64,000 bases of DNA from Amycolatopsis japonica (GTDB taxonomy: Bacteria; Actinomycetota; Actinomycetes; Mycobacteriales; Pseudonocardiaceae), in contig NZ_CP008953.1 in NCBI RefSeq assembly GCF_000732925.1, positions 8,859,001 through 8,923,000 on the forward strand, in the 5' to 3' direction. The number at the start of each line of letters is the position of its first letter. The first letter of the stretch is position 1. The notes below the pieces were generated by a model, which saw only the letters and a list, made by a program, of their open reading frames with translations, had not been told where the DNA came from and ran no database searches. The position numbers and the translations under genes were made by a program. This document shows, in pieces, positions 9,555 through 17,011 of the stretch.

Positions 9555-10070
9555 TCAGCGCACGAGGTAGCCGCCCGTGCTCGTTTCGAAGAACGGGATC
9601 GGGGCCGTGCAGCGCACGACGTCCTGATCGAAGCCGCCGACGGCCCAGCTCCAGCCGATCCGGTCGTGCCCGCCCGGCACGTCCCGTACCGAGAAACCGA
9701 CCCGGCGCCCGACCAGGTTCACCGGGAGCGCGGGGATGTCGGCGCGTTCGATCACGCCGGTCAGGATCGCGAGGTCGCCATCACGCGAGACGCAGTCGAC
9801 CTTGCCTTCGAAATCGGCGAAGGGCTTCCCGTCCTTGGTCAGATGATTCACGTGGAACCGCCCGGAGGACTTCCCGGGATCGCCGAAGGCTGCGAAGTCG
9901 AACCGGACCGGATCGCCTTCGTAGCCCGGAAACGTCAGCGGACCGCCCGCCGACCCGAGGACGACCGAGCCGGACGGCGGGGCCTGCGCCGCCGTCGCCT
10001 GGGTCGCCCCCAGCGTTCCCACGGCGACGGCGAGCACTGCGACGGCGGCGATCTTGGCCTTGAGCTTCAT
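9555..10070 (-). CDS. Secreted hypothetical protein
   Basis: 171-residue exported protein. ATG at 10070 has GGAGGGAA a few nt upstream and starts a classic Sec signal peptide (MKLKAKIAAVAVLAVAVG, cleavage after about residue 28 near ATAAQA); longer in-frame starts add only low-quality sequence. The mature domain is beta-rich with two Cys (VDCVS and VVRCT) and many Gly/Asp, which suggests a small beta-sandwich. No family recognised. It sits alone downstream of a 372-nt gap containing short interspersed repeats. Confidence 0.78.
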   Translation of the reverse strand: MKLKAKIAAVAVLAVAVGTLGATQATAAQAPPSGSVVLGSAGGPLTFPGYEGDPVRFDFAAFGDPGKSSGRFHVNHLTKDGKPFADFEGKVDCVSRDGDLAILTGVIERADIPALPVNLVGRRVGFSVRDVPGGHDRIGWSWAVGGFDQDVVRCTAPIPFFETSTGGYLVR

Positions 10071-10306
10071 GGCTTTCCCTCCAGTACCGGGTGTTTCCCG
10101 GCTGGATTCGAGCCTTCCTTCGCCCGCGCGGGTGGGCCTCCCGCTGGAGAGGGAACGATCTCCCGCGCGAGTAGCCCCTCGGTCCGGCTTGATCACATGC
10201 CAGGTCCTCGCCACGCACCCCACAGGCACAAGCAGGCACAGCGGTCACAGTGCCTTCACACCATGCCGAGTACTTCAGCTGCCCAATCCGTCGCGAGTAC
10301 CGCACT

Positions 10307-10404
10307 CACGTGATCGAAGCCGGAACTCGCGTGATCAGGGGCGGAACACCCCGAGTGCGGCTTCCAGTCACGCGAGTCACGTGCCTGAGCACGCGAATCA
10401 CGCC
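10307..10404. repeat. 21-nt tandem units plus inverted cores in intergenic gap
   Basis: Two head-to-tail 21-nt units (10307-10327 and 10328-10348) share the core CGTGATC plus a CGGAAC tail. Inverted cores TCACGCGAG (10368) and TCACGTG (10377), and related sequence to 10404, follow. The second unit is almost the same as units at 32097-32159, 22 kb away. The rest of the 10071-10442 gap holds the promoter of the secreted-protein gene and nothing else I can identify. Confidence 0.7.
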
Positions 10405-10442
10405 TTCGCGCACGCCGCGCCCTGTGTTCCAGGTCCGTGACT

Positions 10443-11222
10443 TCAGGCGGACGCGACGCGCTCCCGGACGAAGGCGATGTCCGCGGCCTGCCCGTCGGCC
10501 GGGGTCTCGACGACCACGGGCGCACCCGCTTCGGCCGCGACGGCGGCCAGAACCTCGGGATCGATCGTGCCGTCGCCGCCGACGACGTTGGCGTGCCGAT
10601 CCCGCGTGGAACCGAACTCGTCACGCGAATTGTTGAGGTGCACCAGGTCGATCCGGCCGGTGATGGCCTTGACCTTCTTGACCGCCTCGGTCAGATCCCA
10701 GCCCGCCGCGTACGCGTGGCAGGTGTCGAAACAGAAACCCGCGCCGAATTCGCCGACCTTGTCCCAGAGCCGGGCGATCGTGTCGAGGTCGCGGGTCATC
10801 GCGTTGTCGCCGCCCGCGGTGTTCTCGATCAGGATCGGCACGGCGAAACCGCCCTTTTCCTGTTCCCGCTCGAAAAGCTTGCGCCAGTTGACGAGGCCCT
10901 CTTCGACGTCCGCGCCCGCACCGACGTGGCCGCCGTGCACGACGAGCCCTTTCGCGCCGATTTCGGCGGCACCGTTCGCGTGCTGGGTGACGTTCTTCCG
11001 AGACGGGATGCGGATGCGGTTGTTCAACGACGCCACGTTGATCAGATACGGCGAATGGATGAACACCTCGACCGGCGATTCCTTGATCGCTTCGCCGTGC
11101 GGGTGGGGTTTGGGAGCTTTCCAGCCCTGCGGGTCGGAAAGGAAGAACTGGAGGACCTCGGCCTCGCGTTCGGCGACCGCGGAGAGGGGATCGTCGTCGC
11201 GGACATGGGCACCGATTTTCAT
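10443..11222 (-). CDS. nfo: Endonuclease IV (deoxyribonuclease IV)
   Basis: 259-residue AP endonuclease of base-excision repair that cleaves 5' to abasic sites using a three-metal centre in a TIM barrel. Family motifs are all present: HSPYLIN, VVHGGHVGAG, LIENTAG, GFCFDTCHAYAAGWD and HLNNSRDEFGSTRDRHANVV, which carry the metal-binding His, Glu and Asp residues. The length is typical. A -10 hexamer TAGCGT (11234-11229) ends 6 nt before the ATG, so the mRNA is probably leaderless. It is divergent from the first surface-protein gene. Confidence 0.95.
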   Translation of the reverse strand: MKIGAHVRDDDPLSAVAEREAEVLQFFLSDPQGWKAPKPHPHGEAIKESPVEVFIHSPYLINVASLNNRIRIPSRKNVTQHANGAAEIGAKGLVVHGGHVGAGADVEEGLVNWRKLFEREQEKGGFAVPILIENTAGGDNAMTRDLDTIARLWDKVGEFGAGFCFDTCHAYAAGWDLTEAVKKVKAITGRIDLVHLNNSRDEFGSTRDRHANVVGGDGTIDPEVLAAVAAEAGAPVVVETPADGQAADIAFVRERVASA

Positions 11223-11341
11223 GCCAGCACGCTATACCTGCCGAATTCTCCCCGGCGCGCCCCAGTCCGTCACGCTCGTGGGGTAGCGTGAGCGCGTTCC
11301 GTTAAACCGCGTGGGTCTTTGAGGGGCGGAGGACGAACTCG

Positions 11342-12133
11342 ATGGGGAAGACTGCCGGGCGGATCACGGCTTGGGGATTCGCGCTTTCGGTCATGGCCGG
11401 ACTCGCGTTCCCGATGACCGCGACGGCCGCCGAGGAACCGAGCCCGACCCTTTCCGGTGATTGCGGATCGACGCTGCAGAACGGAAAGTCCGGCAACGGC
11501 CTCACCGCCGACGTGGGCGCGCCGCTCGGGTCGTCCGAGGTGCTGACGGTCGGTCTGGATTCGAAGGCCAAGACCGCCGAGGGCCGGAAGCCCCTTCTCT
11601 CCTTGCCGGTCGGGGATCTCGTCAAGACGACCGGTCTCACCGACAACGCGGCAGGCGACCTCGTCGCGCAGGGTGTCTGCACCCCGGCGCAGGGCGCGGT
11701 GAACGCGGTCGGGAACCTGACCCAGGGTGTCGCCGACGAGCTGCCGGTTCCCGAAGTCCCCAAACCGCCGAAGCCCGAACCTCCCAAGCCGGAGCCCCCG
11801 AAGCCGGGTCCGGGTCAGCCCGGCGGTCCGGGCAGCGAACTCCCGGTCGAGACCGCCCCGGGTTCCTCCACCGGTATCGGCGGCGACTCGATCGCCGGCC
11901 TGATCAGCAACGCGGCGCTGCTCCCCGGCAGCTTCGTCCAGGCGCCGGTGATCACCGAGATCATCCCCGGCGAGGTGCCGCCGCCCACCGTCGACGAGAA
12001 GGACACCGGCAACGCGCAGGCCATCCAGGCGCCGGTCGCCCCGGCCAAGCTGCCGCTGCTGCTCGCGGTGCTGGCGCTGGCCGTCGTCGCCGCGGCTCTC
12101 GTCCGCGCTTGGCTGCGGGGTAAGCCCGCCTGA
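11342..12133 (+). CDS. Membrane-anchored surface protein, paralogue 1 of 3
   Basis: 263-residue exported protein: Sec signal peptide (residues 1-30, ending TATAAE), a mature domain with two Cys (GDC and GVC) likely disulfide-bonded, a Pro/Lys/Glu repeat stalk (KPPKPEPPKPEPPKPGP), and a C-terminal hydrophobic helix followed by the basic tail RAWLRGKPA. No sortase motif, so anchoring is by the C-terminal helix. GGAGGA precedes the ATG. It is the first of three adjacent paralogues just upstream of rpsF. Function unknown. Confidence 0.8.
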   Translation: MGKTAGRITAWGFALSVMAGLAFPMTATAAEEPSPTLSGDCGSTLQNGKSGNGLTADVGAPLGSSEVLTVGLDSKAKTAEGRKPLLSLPVGDLVKTTGLTDNAAGDLVAQGVCTPAQGAVNAVGNLTQGVADELPVPEVPKPPKPEPPKPEPPKPGPGQPGGPGSELPVETAPGSSTGIGGDSIAGLISNAALLPGSFVQAPVITEIIPGEVPPPTVDEKDTGNAQAIQAPVAPAKLPLLLAVLALAVVAAALVRAWLRGKPA

Positions 12134-12145
12134 TCTTCACCGTCA

Positions 12146-12198
12146 GTGACGCCCGCTTCCACTCGAATGCCTGACCTCTTCGAGTGAGCGGGCGTTAC
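12146..12198. terminator. Long hairpin between surface-protein genes
   Basis: Imperfect inverted repeat with arms of about 20-22 nt (12146-12167 and 12178-12198): GTGACGCCCGCT on the left against AGCGGGCGTTAC on the right. There is only a weak T-rich tail, so it may be a terminator or a processing hairpin. Confidence 0.55.
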
Positions 12199-12257
12199 TT
12201 GTCTCCATTAGCGTCGTTATCCGGGTAGGTGACCCCGACGACGGAGGAGTCGAAGGC

Positions 12258-13148
12258 ATGCGCGAACGGACACGGAGGGCGACCGCCCTGGGTGCGTCGG
12301 CCTTCATTCTCGCGGGCTCGGCCGCCCTCGCCATGCCCGGCCAGGCCGCCGCCGCGGAGACCAAGACCGCCACCTGCGGCGGCTCGGTGACCGCGAAGAC
12401 CGGCGACACGATCCTCGGCAAGACCCCGTTGCTCGGCATCCCGCTCAACCTCGGCCAGGCCGGGTCGGTCTCCGGGGTGCTCACGGGCACGATCAACGCG
12501 CTGCTCGGCACAGTATGCAAGGTGACGGTGACCGTGGTGAACACCGTCGTCGCGCCGGTCCCGGTCGTCGGCGCACCCGCCGCGGAAGCGCTGAACGGCG
12601 CGGTCGCCGGCACCACCCAGGCGCTGACCGGTGGTGGCGCCAAGCCCGCTCCCGGAACCCAGCCCCAGCCTGGGAAACCCGCTCCCGGAACACCCGGCAG
12701 CGGCGGACCCCAGACCGGCGGACCGGGTGCTCCCGCGCAGGGTGGCGCCCCGGCGGGCGGCATCCCGGCGGCGAACAGCCCGCTCCTGCCCGGCACCTTC
12801 ACCCCGAATTTCGGCGGCCTGCCGTGGGGCATCAGCACGGGCTACGCCCCGATGCGCGACTACAGCTCCATCCCGATGGCGACGGCCGGTCTCTTCAGCC
12901 CGTCGCCCGGCCTCCGGTACGGCGGCCAGATCCCGGGTTACGCGCCGCAGTTCGGCATCGCGACCGAGAACCAGGCCGGCAACCCGGACGTCCAGAATGC
13001 GGGACAGGCCGAAGCGCTACCGAGTGTGAGCGACGGATTCACTCAGGACGGGAAACTGCCGCTGCTGATCGCCGTTTTGGCACTCTCCGGAGTCAGTGCG
13101 GGCCTCGTGCGCACCTGGGTCCTCCGCCGAATGGCCGCTACAAGTTAG
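12258..13148 (+). CDS. Membrane-anchored surface protein, paralogue 2 of 3
   Basis: 296-residue exported protein with a Sec signal peptide (cleavage near AAAAET), a mature domain with two Cys (ATCGG and GTVCKV), a Gly/Pro-rich linker, the shared segment GYAPMRDYSSIPMA, and a C-terminal helix followed by the tail RTWVLRRMAATS. GGAGGAG lies upstream of the ATG. The segment NQAGNPDVQNAGQAEAL is matched by GQAGPGPDVRNAGNAEAL in the next gene, which shows common descent. Localisation is envelope; function unknown. Confidence 0.8.
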   Translation: MRERTRRATALGASAFILAGSAALAMPGQAAAAETKTATCGGSVTAKTGDTILGKTPLLGIPLNLGQAGSVSGVLTGTINALLGTVCKVTVTVVNTVVAPVPVVGAPAAEALNGAVAGTTQALTGGGAKPAPGTQPQPGKPAPGTPGSGGPQTGGPGAPAQGGAPAGGIPAANSPLLPGTFTPNFGGLPWGISTGYAPMRDYSSIPMATAGLFSPSPGLRYGGQIPGYAPQFGIATENQAGNPDVQNAGQAEALPSVSDGFTQDGKLPLLIAVLALSGVSAGLVRTWVLRRMAATS

Positions 13149-13249
13149 TCCTACCGCCTAGTATCTTTCTGGTCACTCCCTCGTTATCCCCGTTGCAGTG
13201 ATTCCTCATGCACTGCTTCACGCCCCCACCGACCCGGAGGATCGCGCCC

Positions 13250-14134
13250 GTGCGGAAGACCACCATCTGGCAGACCACCCGCAAGGCGCTCACCGTCACC
13301 GCACTCGCGACCATGGTCACCGGTGGCGCGCTCCTGACGGCGGGTACCGCCTCGGCGGCGGGCACCACGCTGGCGAACGCGTGCAGCGGCACGGTGAACG
13401 GCGGGATGGGCGACACCGTCGCGATCACCGGCACCTCGGTCAAGGAACTGGTGCGGGCGGGCGCGCGGGAAGCGGGCACGCTGGCGCTGTACGACGTCGC
13501 CGCGAACGACATCGCGAAGGTCAACAAGATCGACCTCGGCTCTGTCCCGAACGCCGCGGGCGGTTCGATCGACGGCAAGGCGATCGGCACGGCCGTGCGG
13601 CAGGCGGTCAAGGACACCAAGTCCTGGGGCCTCGGGCTGAACCCCGAGAAGACGCTGAACTCCATCGAGCACAAAGTCGCCGGCAGCTGCGGCCTGACCA
13701 CGGTCGCCACGAACTACGTCGCGCCCACCCTGCCGACGCCGGGCACCACCGGCCCGCAGCAGGGCGGCAACGGCGGCGGCACCAACGGCCTCCCGACGTC
13801 GCCGAGCCTGCTGCCCGGCGGCAGCAACGGCACCGGCTACGCCCCGCCGCGCGACTACGGCAACCTGCCGGTCGCGCAGCCGGGTGTCGCGGTGGCGCCG
13901 GGCGTGCGCTACCCGGCCAACAGCCCGCTCCCGGGCGAGGGTGCCCCGCAGTACGGCACCGACGGCCAGGCCGGCCCGGGTCCGGACGTCCGCAACGCGG
14001 GCAACGCCGAAGCGCTCGCGACCGACGGCATGCCGGGCGGCGACGTCCAGCTGCCGATGCTGCTCGCGGTGCTCGTGCTGGCCGGCGTGACCGCCGCGCT
14101 GGTCCGCACCTGGGTCCTGCGCCGCGTCTCCTGA
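13250..14134 (+). CDS. Membrane-anchored surface protein, paralogue 3 of 3
   Basis: 294-residue exported protein. GTG at 13250 is chosen because GGAGG sits 9 nt upstream and the reading gives a clean signal peptide (ending TASAAG). The mature domain has two Cys (NACSG and GSCGL), then a Gly/Asn/Pro linker, GYAPPRDYGNLPVAQPG, and a C-terminal helix with tail RTWVLRRVS almost identical to paralogue 2. It lies 78 nt before rpsF, separated by a small hairpin, so read-through into the ribosomal operon is possible. Confidence 0.82.
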   Translation: MRKTTIWQTTRKALTVTALATMVTGGALLTAGTASAAGTTLANACSGTVNGGMGDTVAITGTSVKELVRAGAREAGTLALYDVAANDIAKVNKIDLGSVPNAAGGSIDGKAIGTAVRQAVKDTKSWGLGLNPEKTLNSIEHKVAGSCGLTTVATNYVAPTLPTPGTTGPQQGGNGGGTNGLPTSPSLLPGGSNGTGYAPPRDYGNLPVAQPGVAVAPGVRYPANSPLPGEGAPQYGTDGQAGPGPDVRNAGNAEALATDGMPGGDVQLPMLLAVLVLAGVTAALVRTWVLRRVS

Positions 14135-14137
14135 CCG

Positions 14138-14186
14138 CCAGGTACGCTTACCTGGACAAACCCTCCTGCCACGGACAGTCCGTGGC
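14138..14186 (+). promoter_or_regulatory. rpsF operon promoter/leader with two dyads
   Basis: CCAGGTA/TACCTGG (14138-14155) encloses a TACGCT hexamer that fits an actinobacterial -10. It is followed by a 19-bp dyad (14168-14186: GCCACGGAC, A, GTCCGTGGC). As RNA the second forms a 7-bp stem with an ACAGT loop, 11 nt before the AGGAGG of rpsF. This could be an operator or an S6:S18-type leader hairpin; position alone supports the latter. Confidence 0.5.
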
Positions 14187-14212
14187 CGCGAGCCCATAGG
14201 AGGTGAGTGGTT

Positions 14213-14533
14213 GTGTCACGCCATTACGAGGTAATGGTCATCCTGGACCCCACGCTCGACGAGCGTACGGTGGCCCCGACCCTGGACAACTTCCTCAACG
14301 TGATCCGCACTTCGGGCGGAAGCGTCGAGAAGGTCGACGTCTGGGGCCGTCGCCGGCTGTCCTACGAGATCAAGAAGCACGCCGAGGGCATCTACGCGCT
14401 CCTCGACCTGAACTCGACTTCGGAAGCGGTCAAGGAGCTGGACCGTCAGCTCTCGCTGCAGGAGACCGTGCTCCGCACCAAGGTCATGCGCCGCGAGATC
14501 AAGCGCGCCGCGACCGCCGCCGCCAAGGCCTGA
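14213..14533 (+). CDS. rpsF: 30S ribosomal protein S6
   Basis: 106-residue S6, which binds 16S rRNA with S18 in the platform of the small subunit. The N-terminal SRHYEVMVILDPTLDE and VWGRRRLSYEI segments are typical. GTG at 14213 is chosen over GTG 14207 because AGGAGG (14198-14203) is then 9 nt upstream. First gene of the rpsF-ssb-rpsR-rplI operon, with 16 nt to ssb. Confidence 0.97.
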   Translation: MSRHYEVMVILDPTLDERTVAPTLDNFLNVIRTSGGSVEKVDVWGRRRLSYEIKKHAEGIYALLDLNSTSEAVKELDRQLSLQETVLRTKVMRREIKRAATAAAKA

Positions 14534-14549
14534 GCCGAAGGACTTTCCG

Positions 14550-15056
14550 ATGGCTGGAGACACCGTCATCACGGTGATCGGCAACCTCACGTCCGACCCG
14601 GAGCTTCGCTTCACCCCTTCCGGTGCGGCGGTCGCGAACTTCACCGTCGCGTCCACCCCGCGCACGCTGGACCGTCAGTCCGGCGAGTGGAAGGACGGCG
14701 AGGCCCTGTTCCTGCGCTGCAACATCTGGCGTCAGGCGGCCGAGAACGTCGCCGAGTCGCTGACGCGTGGCGCGCGAGTCGTCGTGCAGGGGCGCCTCAA
14801 GCAGCGGTCTTTCGAGACCAAGGAAGGCGAGAAGCGCACCGTCGTCGAGCTCGAGGTCGACGAGATCGGCCCGTCGCTGCGCTACGCCACCGCCAAGGTG
14901 AACAAGGTCAGCCGTGGCACCGGTGGCGGTGGCGGCGGCTTCGGTGGTGGCGGCGGTGGCGGCCAGTCCGGCCCGCCCGCCGACGACCCGTGGGGTTCCG
15001 CCCCGCCCGCCGGTGGCGGCGGTGGCGGCGGTTTCTCCGACGAGCCGCCCTTCTGA
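14550..15056 (+). CDS. ssb: Single-stranded DNA-binding protein
   Basis: 168-residue SSB. The N-terminal OB-fold covers residues about 1-115 (DTVITVIGNLTSDPELRFTP, NIWRQAAENVAESL). A glycine-rich flexible linker follows and the acidic tip SDEPPF, the docking site for replication and repair partners, ends the protein. It sits between rpsF and rpsR, the usual actinobacterial arrangement that couples SSB supply to ribosomal protein expression. AAGGA lies about 10 nt before the ATG. Confidence 0.97.
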   Translation: MAGDTVITVIGNLTSDPELRFTPSGAAVANFTVASTPRTLDRQSGEWKDGEALFLRCNIWRQAAENVAESLTRGARVVVQGRLKQRSFETKEGEKRTVVELEVDEIGPSLRYATAKVNKVSRGTGGGGGGFGGGGGGGQSGPPADDPWGSAPPAGGGGGGGFSDEPPF

Positions 15057-15133
15057 TCAGGCGATCCACCGCGGGCGCGAGCTCCGCGAGACGCCTCGAG
15101 ACAACCACTACGTAGAAATTCAGGAGTAATACC

Positions 15134-15382
15134 GTGGCCAAGCCACCCATCCGCAAGCCCAAGAAGAAGGTCTGCGTGTTCTGCAAGGCCGAGAAGAAGG
15201 GCCGCCCGGAGAACATCGACTACAAGGACACCAACCTGCTTCGGAAGTACATCTCCGACCGCGGGAAGATCCGTGCCCGTCGTGTGACCGGCAACTGCAG
15301 CCAGCACCAGCGTGACATCGCCATCGCGGTCAAGAACTCCCGCGAAATGGCGCTGCTGCCCTACACCTCGACCGCGCGCTAA
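15134..15382 (+). CDS. rpsR: 30S ribosomal protein S18, zinc-binding (C+) form
   Basis: 82-residue S18. GTG at 15134 with CAGGAGT upstream. CVFC near residue 14 and CSQH near residue 55 supply the ligands of the C+ (zinc-binding) type; organisms with this form often carry a cysteine-free paralogue elsewhere for zinc starvation (known for mycobacteria), none of which is in this window. It pairs with S6 from the same operon. Confidence 0.96.
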   Translation: MAKPPIRKPKKKVCVFCKAEKKGRPENIDYKDTNLLRKYISDRGKIRARRVTGNCSQHQRDIAIAVKNSREMALLPYTSTAR

Positions 15383-15394
15383 GGAGGCACGTCA

Positions 15395-15850
15395 ATGGCG
15401 AAGATCATTCTCACCACCGACGTCGCCAACCTCGGTGGGCCCGGCGACATCGTCGAGGTCAAGGACGGCTACGCACGCAACTACCTGCTCCCCCGCGGCT
15501 ACGCCATCGTGGCCACCAAGGGCGCGGAGAAGAACGTGCGCACGATCAAGCGGGCGCAGGAGAGCCGTCGCATCCGCGACCTCGACCACGCCAAGGAGAT
15601 CAAGGCGACCCTGGAGGGCCTCGGCGCCATCCAGCTGAGCGGCAAGGCGGCCGAGGGCTCGAAGAAGCTCTTCGGTTCGATCACCACCGCCGAGATCGTG
15701 GACGCGATCAAGGCCGCGGGTGGCCCGCTGCTCGACAAGCGCGTCATCGAGCTGAAGGACCACATCAAGACCGTGGGCAAGCACTCGGTCGGCGCCCGTC
15801 TGCACCCCGACGTCCGCGTCGACGTGCGGCTCGAGGTCAAGGCCAAGTAA
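15395..15850 (+). CDS. rplI: 50S ribosomal protein L9
   Basis: 151-residue L9 with the N-terminal globular domain (MAKIILTTDVANLGGPGDIVEVKDGYARNYL region), the long connecting helix and the C-terminal domain. AAGGAGG lies 8 nt before the ATG. Last gene of the rpsF operon; a terminator follows directly. The spacing of 12 nt to rpsR implies co-transcription. Confidence 0.97.
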   Translation: MAKIILTTDVANLGGPGDIVEVKDGYARNYLLPRGYAIVATKGAEKNVRTIKRAQESRRIRDLDHAKEIKATLEGLGAIQLSGKAAEGSKKLFGSITTAEIVDAIKAAGGPLLDKRVIELKDHIKTVGKHSVGARLHPDVRVDVRLEVKAK

Positions 15851-15866
15851 CACCGCTTCGGCACAG

Positions 15867-15908
15867 GGCGGGACGTCTCCATTCCGGAGGTGTCCCGCCC
15901 TTTGTTTT
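15867..15908 (+). terminator. Terminator of the rpsF-ssb-rpsR-rplI operon
   Basis: GGCGGGAC (15867) pairs with GTCCCGCC (15892-15899), and the inner stem extends with one or two mismatches around loop ATTC. It is followed by a T-rich tail (CTTTGTTTT). Confidence 0.85.
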
Positions 15909-16004
15909 ACGGGGAACCCCACCCCTTCGGGCCACGTCTTAAGCTTGACTGGGGATCAAGGCATTATCGAGACTCGACGTCGAGGCACGGGGAGATCTGG
16001 ACGC

Positions 16005-16409
16005 ATGGCTTACGACAGCAACGCCGAGCAGAACCGGCAAGAGAAGGTCACGGTGTCCGCGCCCGCCAATCCGGACACGACGAAGTCGGGCGGGGGTGGC
16101 GGCGGGTTCACCTTCGACAAGGACAAGATCGACGGCATCATCAAGAAGTGGACGGATCTGCAGGCCGAGCTCAAGCGGGACTACGCCGACGCGAACCTGA
16201 TGGCGAACGTCAAGGCGCCCGGCAAGGAGTTCGCGAGCGGCGACTGGGAGAAGCTGGCCAACCCGTCGGGCAAGGCGTTCCTGGAGCAGAACCAGAAGAT
16301 GCAGGACTACGTCAAGAACTACATCGACCAGCTGACCGCCGCCAAGCAGAAGATCGCCACGAACGAGGCCGAAACGCAGGCTTCGCTCAACAAGCACAAG
16401 GCCGTGTGA
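16005..16409 (+). CDS. Small ESX-like helical protein
   Basis: 134-residue acidic/basic mixed helical protein without signal peptide. ATG at 16005 has GGGGAG 10 nt upstream. A Gly-rich spacer (SGGGGGG) precedes a helical hairpin-like region (KKWTDLQAELKRDY... KAFLEQNQKMQDYVKNYIDQL). There is no strict W-x-G, but size, helical character and position at the head of a DUF3558/PPE-like/EspG-like cluster suggest a type VII secretion partner. Its stop overlaps the next ATG (TGATG), so the two are translationally coupled. Confidence 0.7.
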   Translation: MAYDSNAEQNRQEKVTVSAPANPDTTKSGGGGGGFTFDKDKIDGIIKKWTDLQAELKRDYADANLMANVKAPGKEFASGDWEKLANPSGKAFLEQNQKMQDYVKNYIDQLTAAKQKIATNEAETQASLNKHKAV

Positions 16410-17008
16410 TGCGACGTTCCCTCGTTCTCCTCCTGGCCGCGGGCGCGCTGGTCGCCGGCTGTTCGGGCACCAAGAACGGCACCGCCTCTTCGGAGCCGTC
16501 CTACACGACCGGGCCCGGTGCCTCCAGCGCGTCGAGCGGCTCGTCCGGCTCCGCGCCCAAGGTGTCGAACCCGTTGAAGACCTCGTCGATCGAGAGCGAC
16601 GCCTGTTCGGCGCTTTCCGCGGCGAAGCGGACCGAGCTCGGTCTCGGCGAAGGCGAGCGGCGGACCACGAGCGTCGGGCCCGGCTGCTCGATCTTCGCCG
16701 CCGACGACAAGCTGAACCAGATCGAGATCAGCCCGGTGCTCGCGAACAAGAACGGCCTGAGCGACGTCTACGACACGAAGGCCAACAACGAGTACTTCGA
16801 GCCGACCGAGGTCGCGGGCTACCCGGCGGTGTACGCCGCGTCGCTCGACCACCGCAAGAACGGCAAATGCGGTCTGTTCGTCGGCGTGACCGACCAGCTG
16901 TCCGTGAACATCCTGGTGCAGTACGACAACGGGCCCGGCGCGAGTGATCCGTGCCCGGTCGCGCTCAAAGTGGGGGAAGCGATGATCGAGACGTTGAAGG
17001 AGGGCTGA
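16409..17008 (+). CDS. DUF3558 family lipoprotein
   Basis: 199-residue lipoprotein. Signal peptide with lipobox VAGC (Cys near residue 18), Ser/Gly-rich linker, then a DUF3558-type domain with Cys pairs (DACSALS, GPGCSIF, KCGLF, DPCPVA). DUF3558 lipoproteins are common next to type VII secretion genes in Pseudonocardiaceae; their role is not established. One-nt overlap with the upstream gene and a 3-nt gap to the downstream gene mark an operon. Confidence 0.85.
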   Translation: MRRSLVLLLAAGALVAGCSGTKNGTASSEPSYTTGPGASSASSGSSGSAPKVSNPLKTSSIESDACSALSAAKRTELGLGEGERRTTSVGPGCSIFAADDKLNQIEISPVLANKNGLSDVYDTKANNEYFEPTEVAGYPAVYAASLDHRKNGKCGLFVGVTDQLSVNILVQYDNGPGASDPCPVALKVGEAMIETLKEG

Positions 17009-17011
17009 CGC

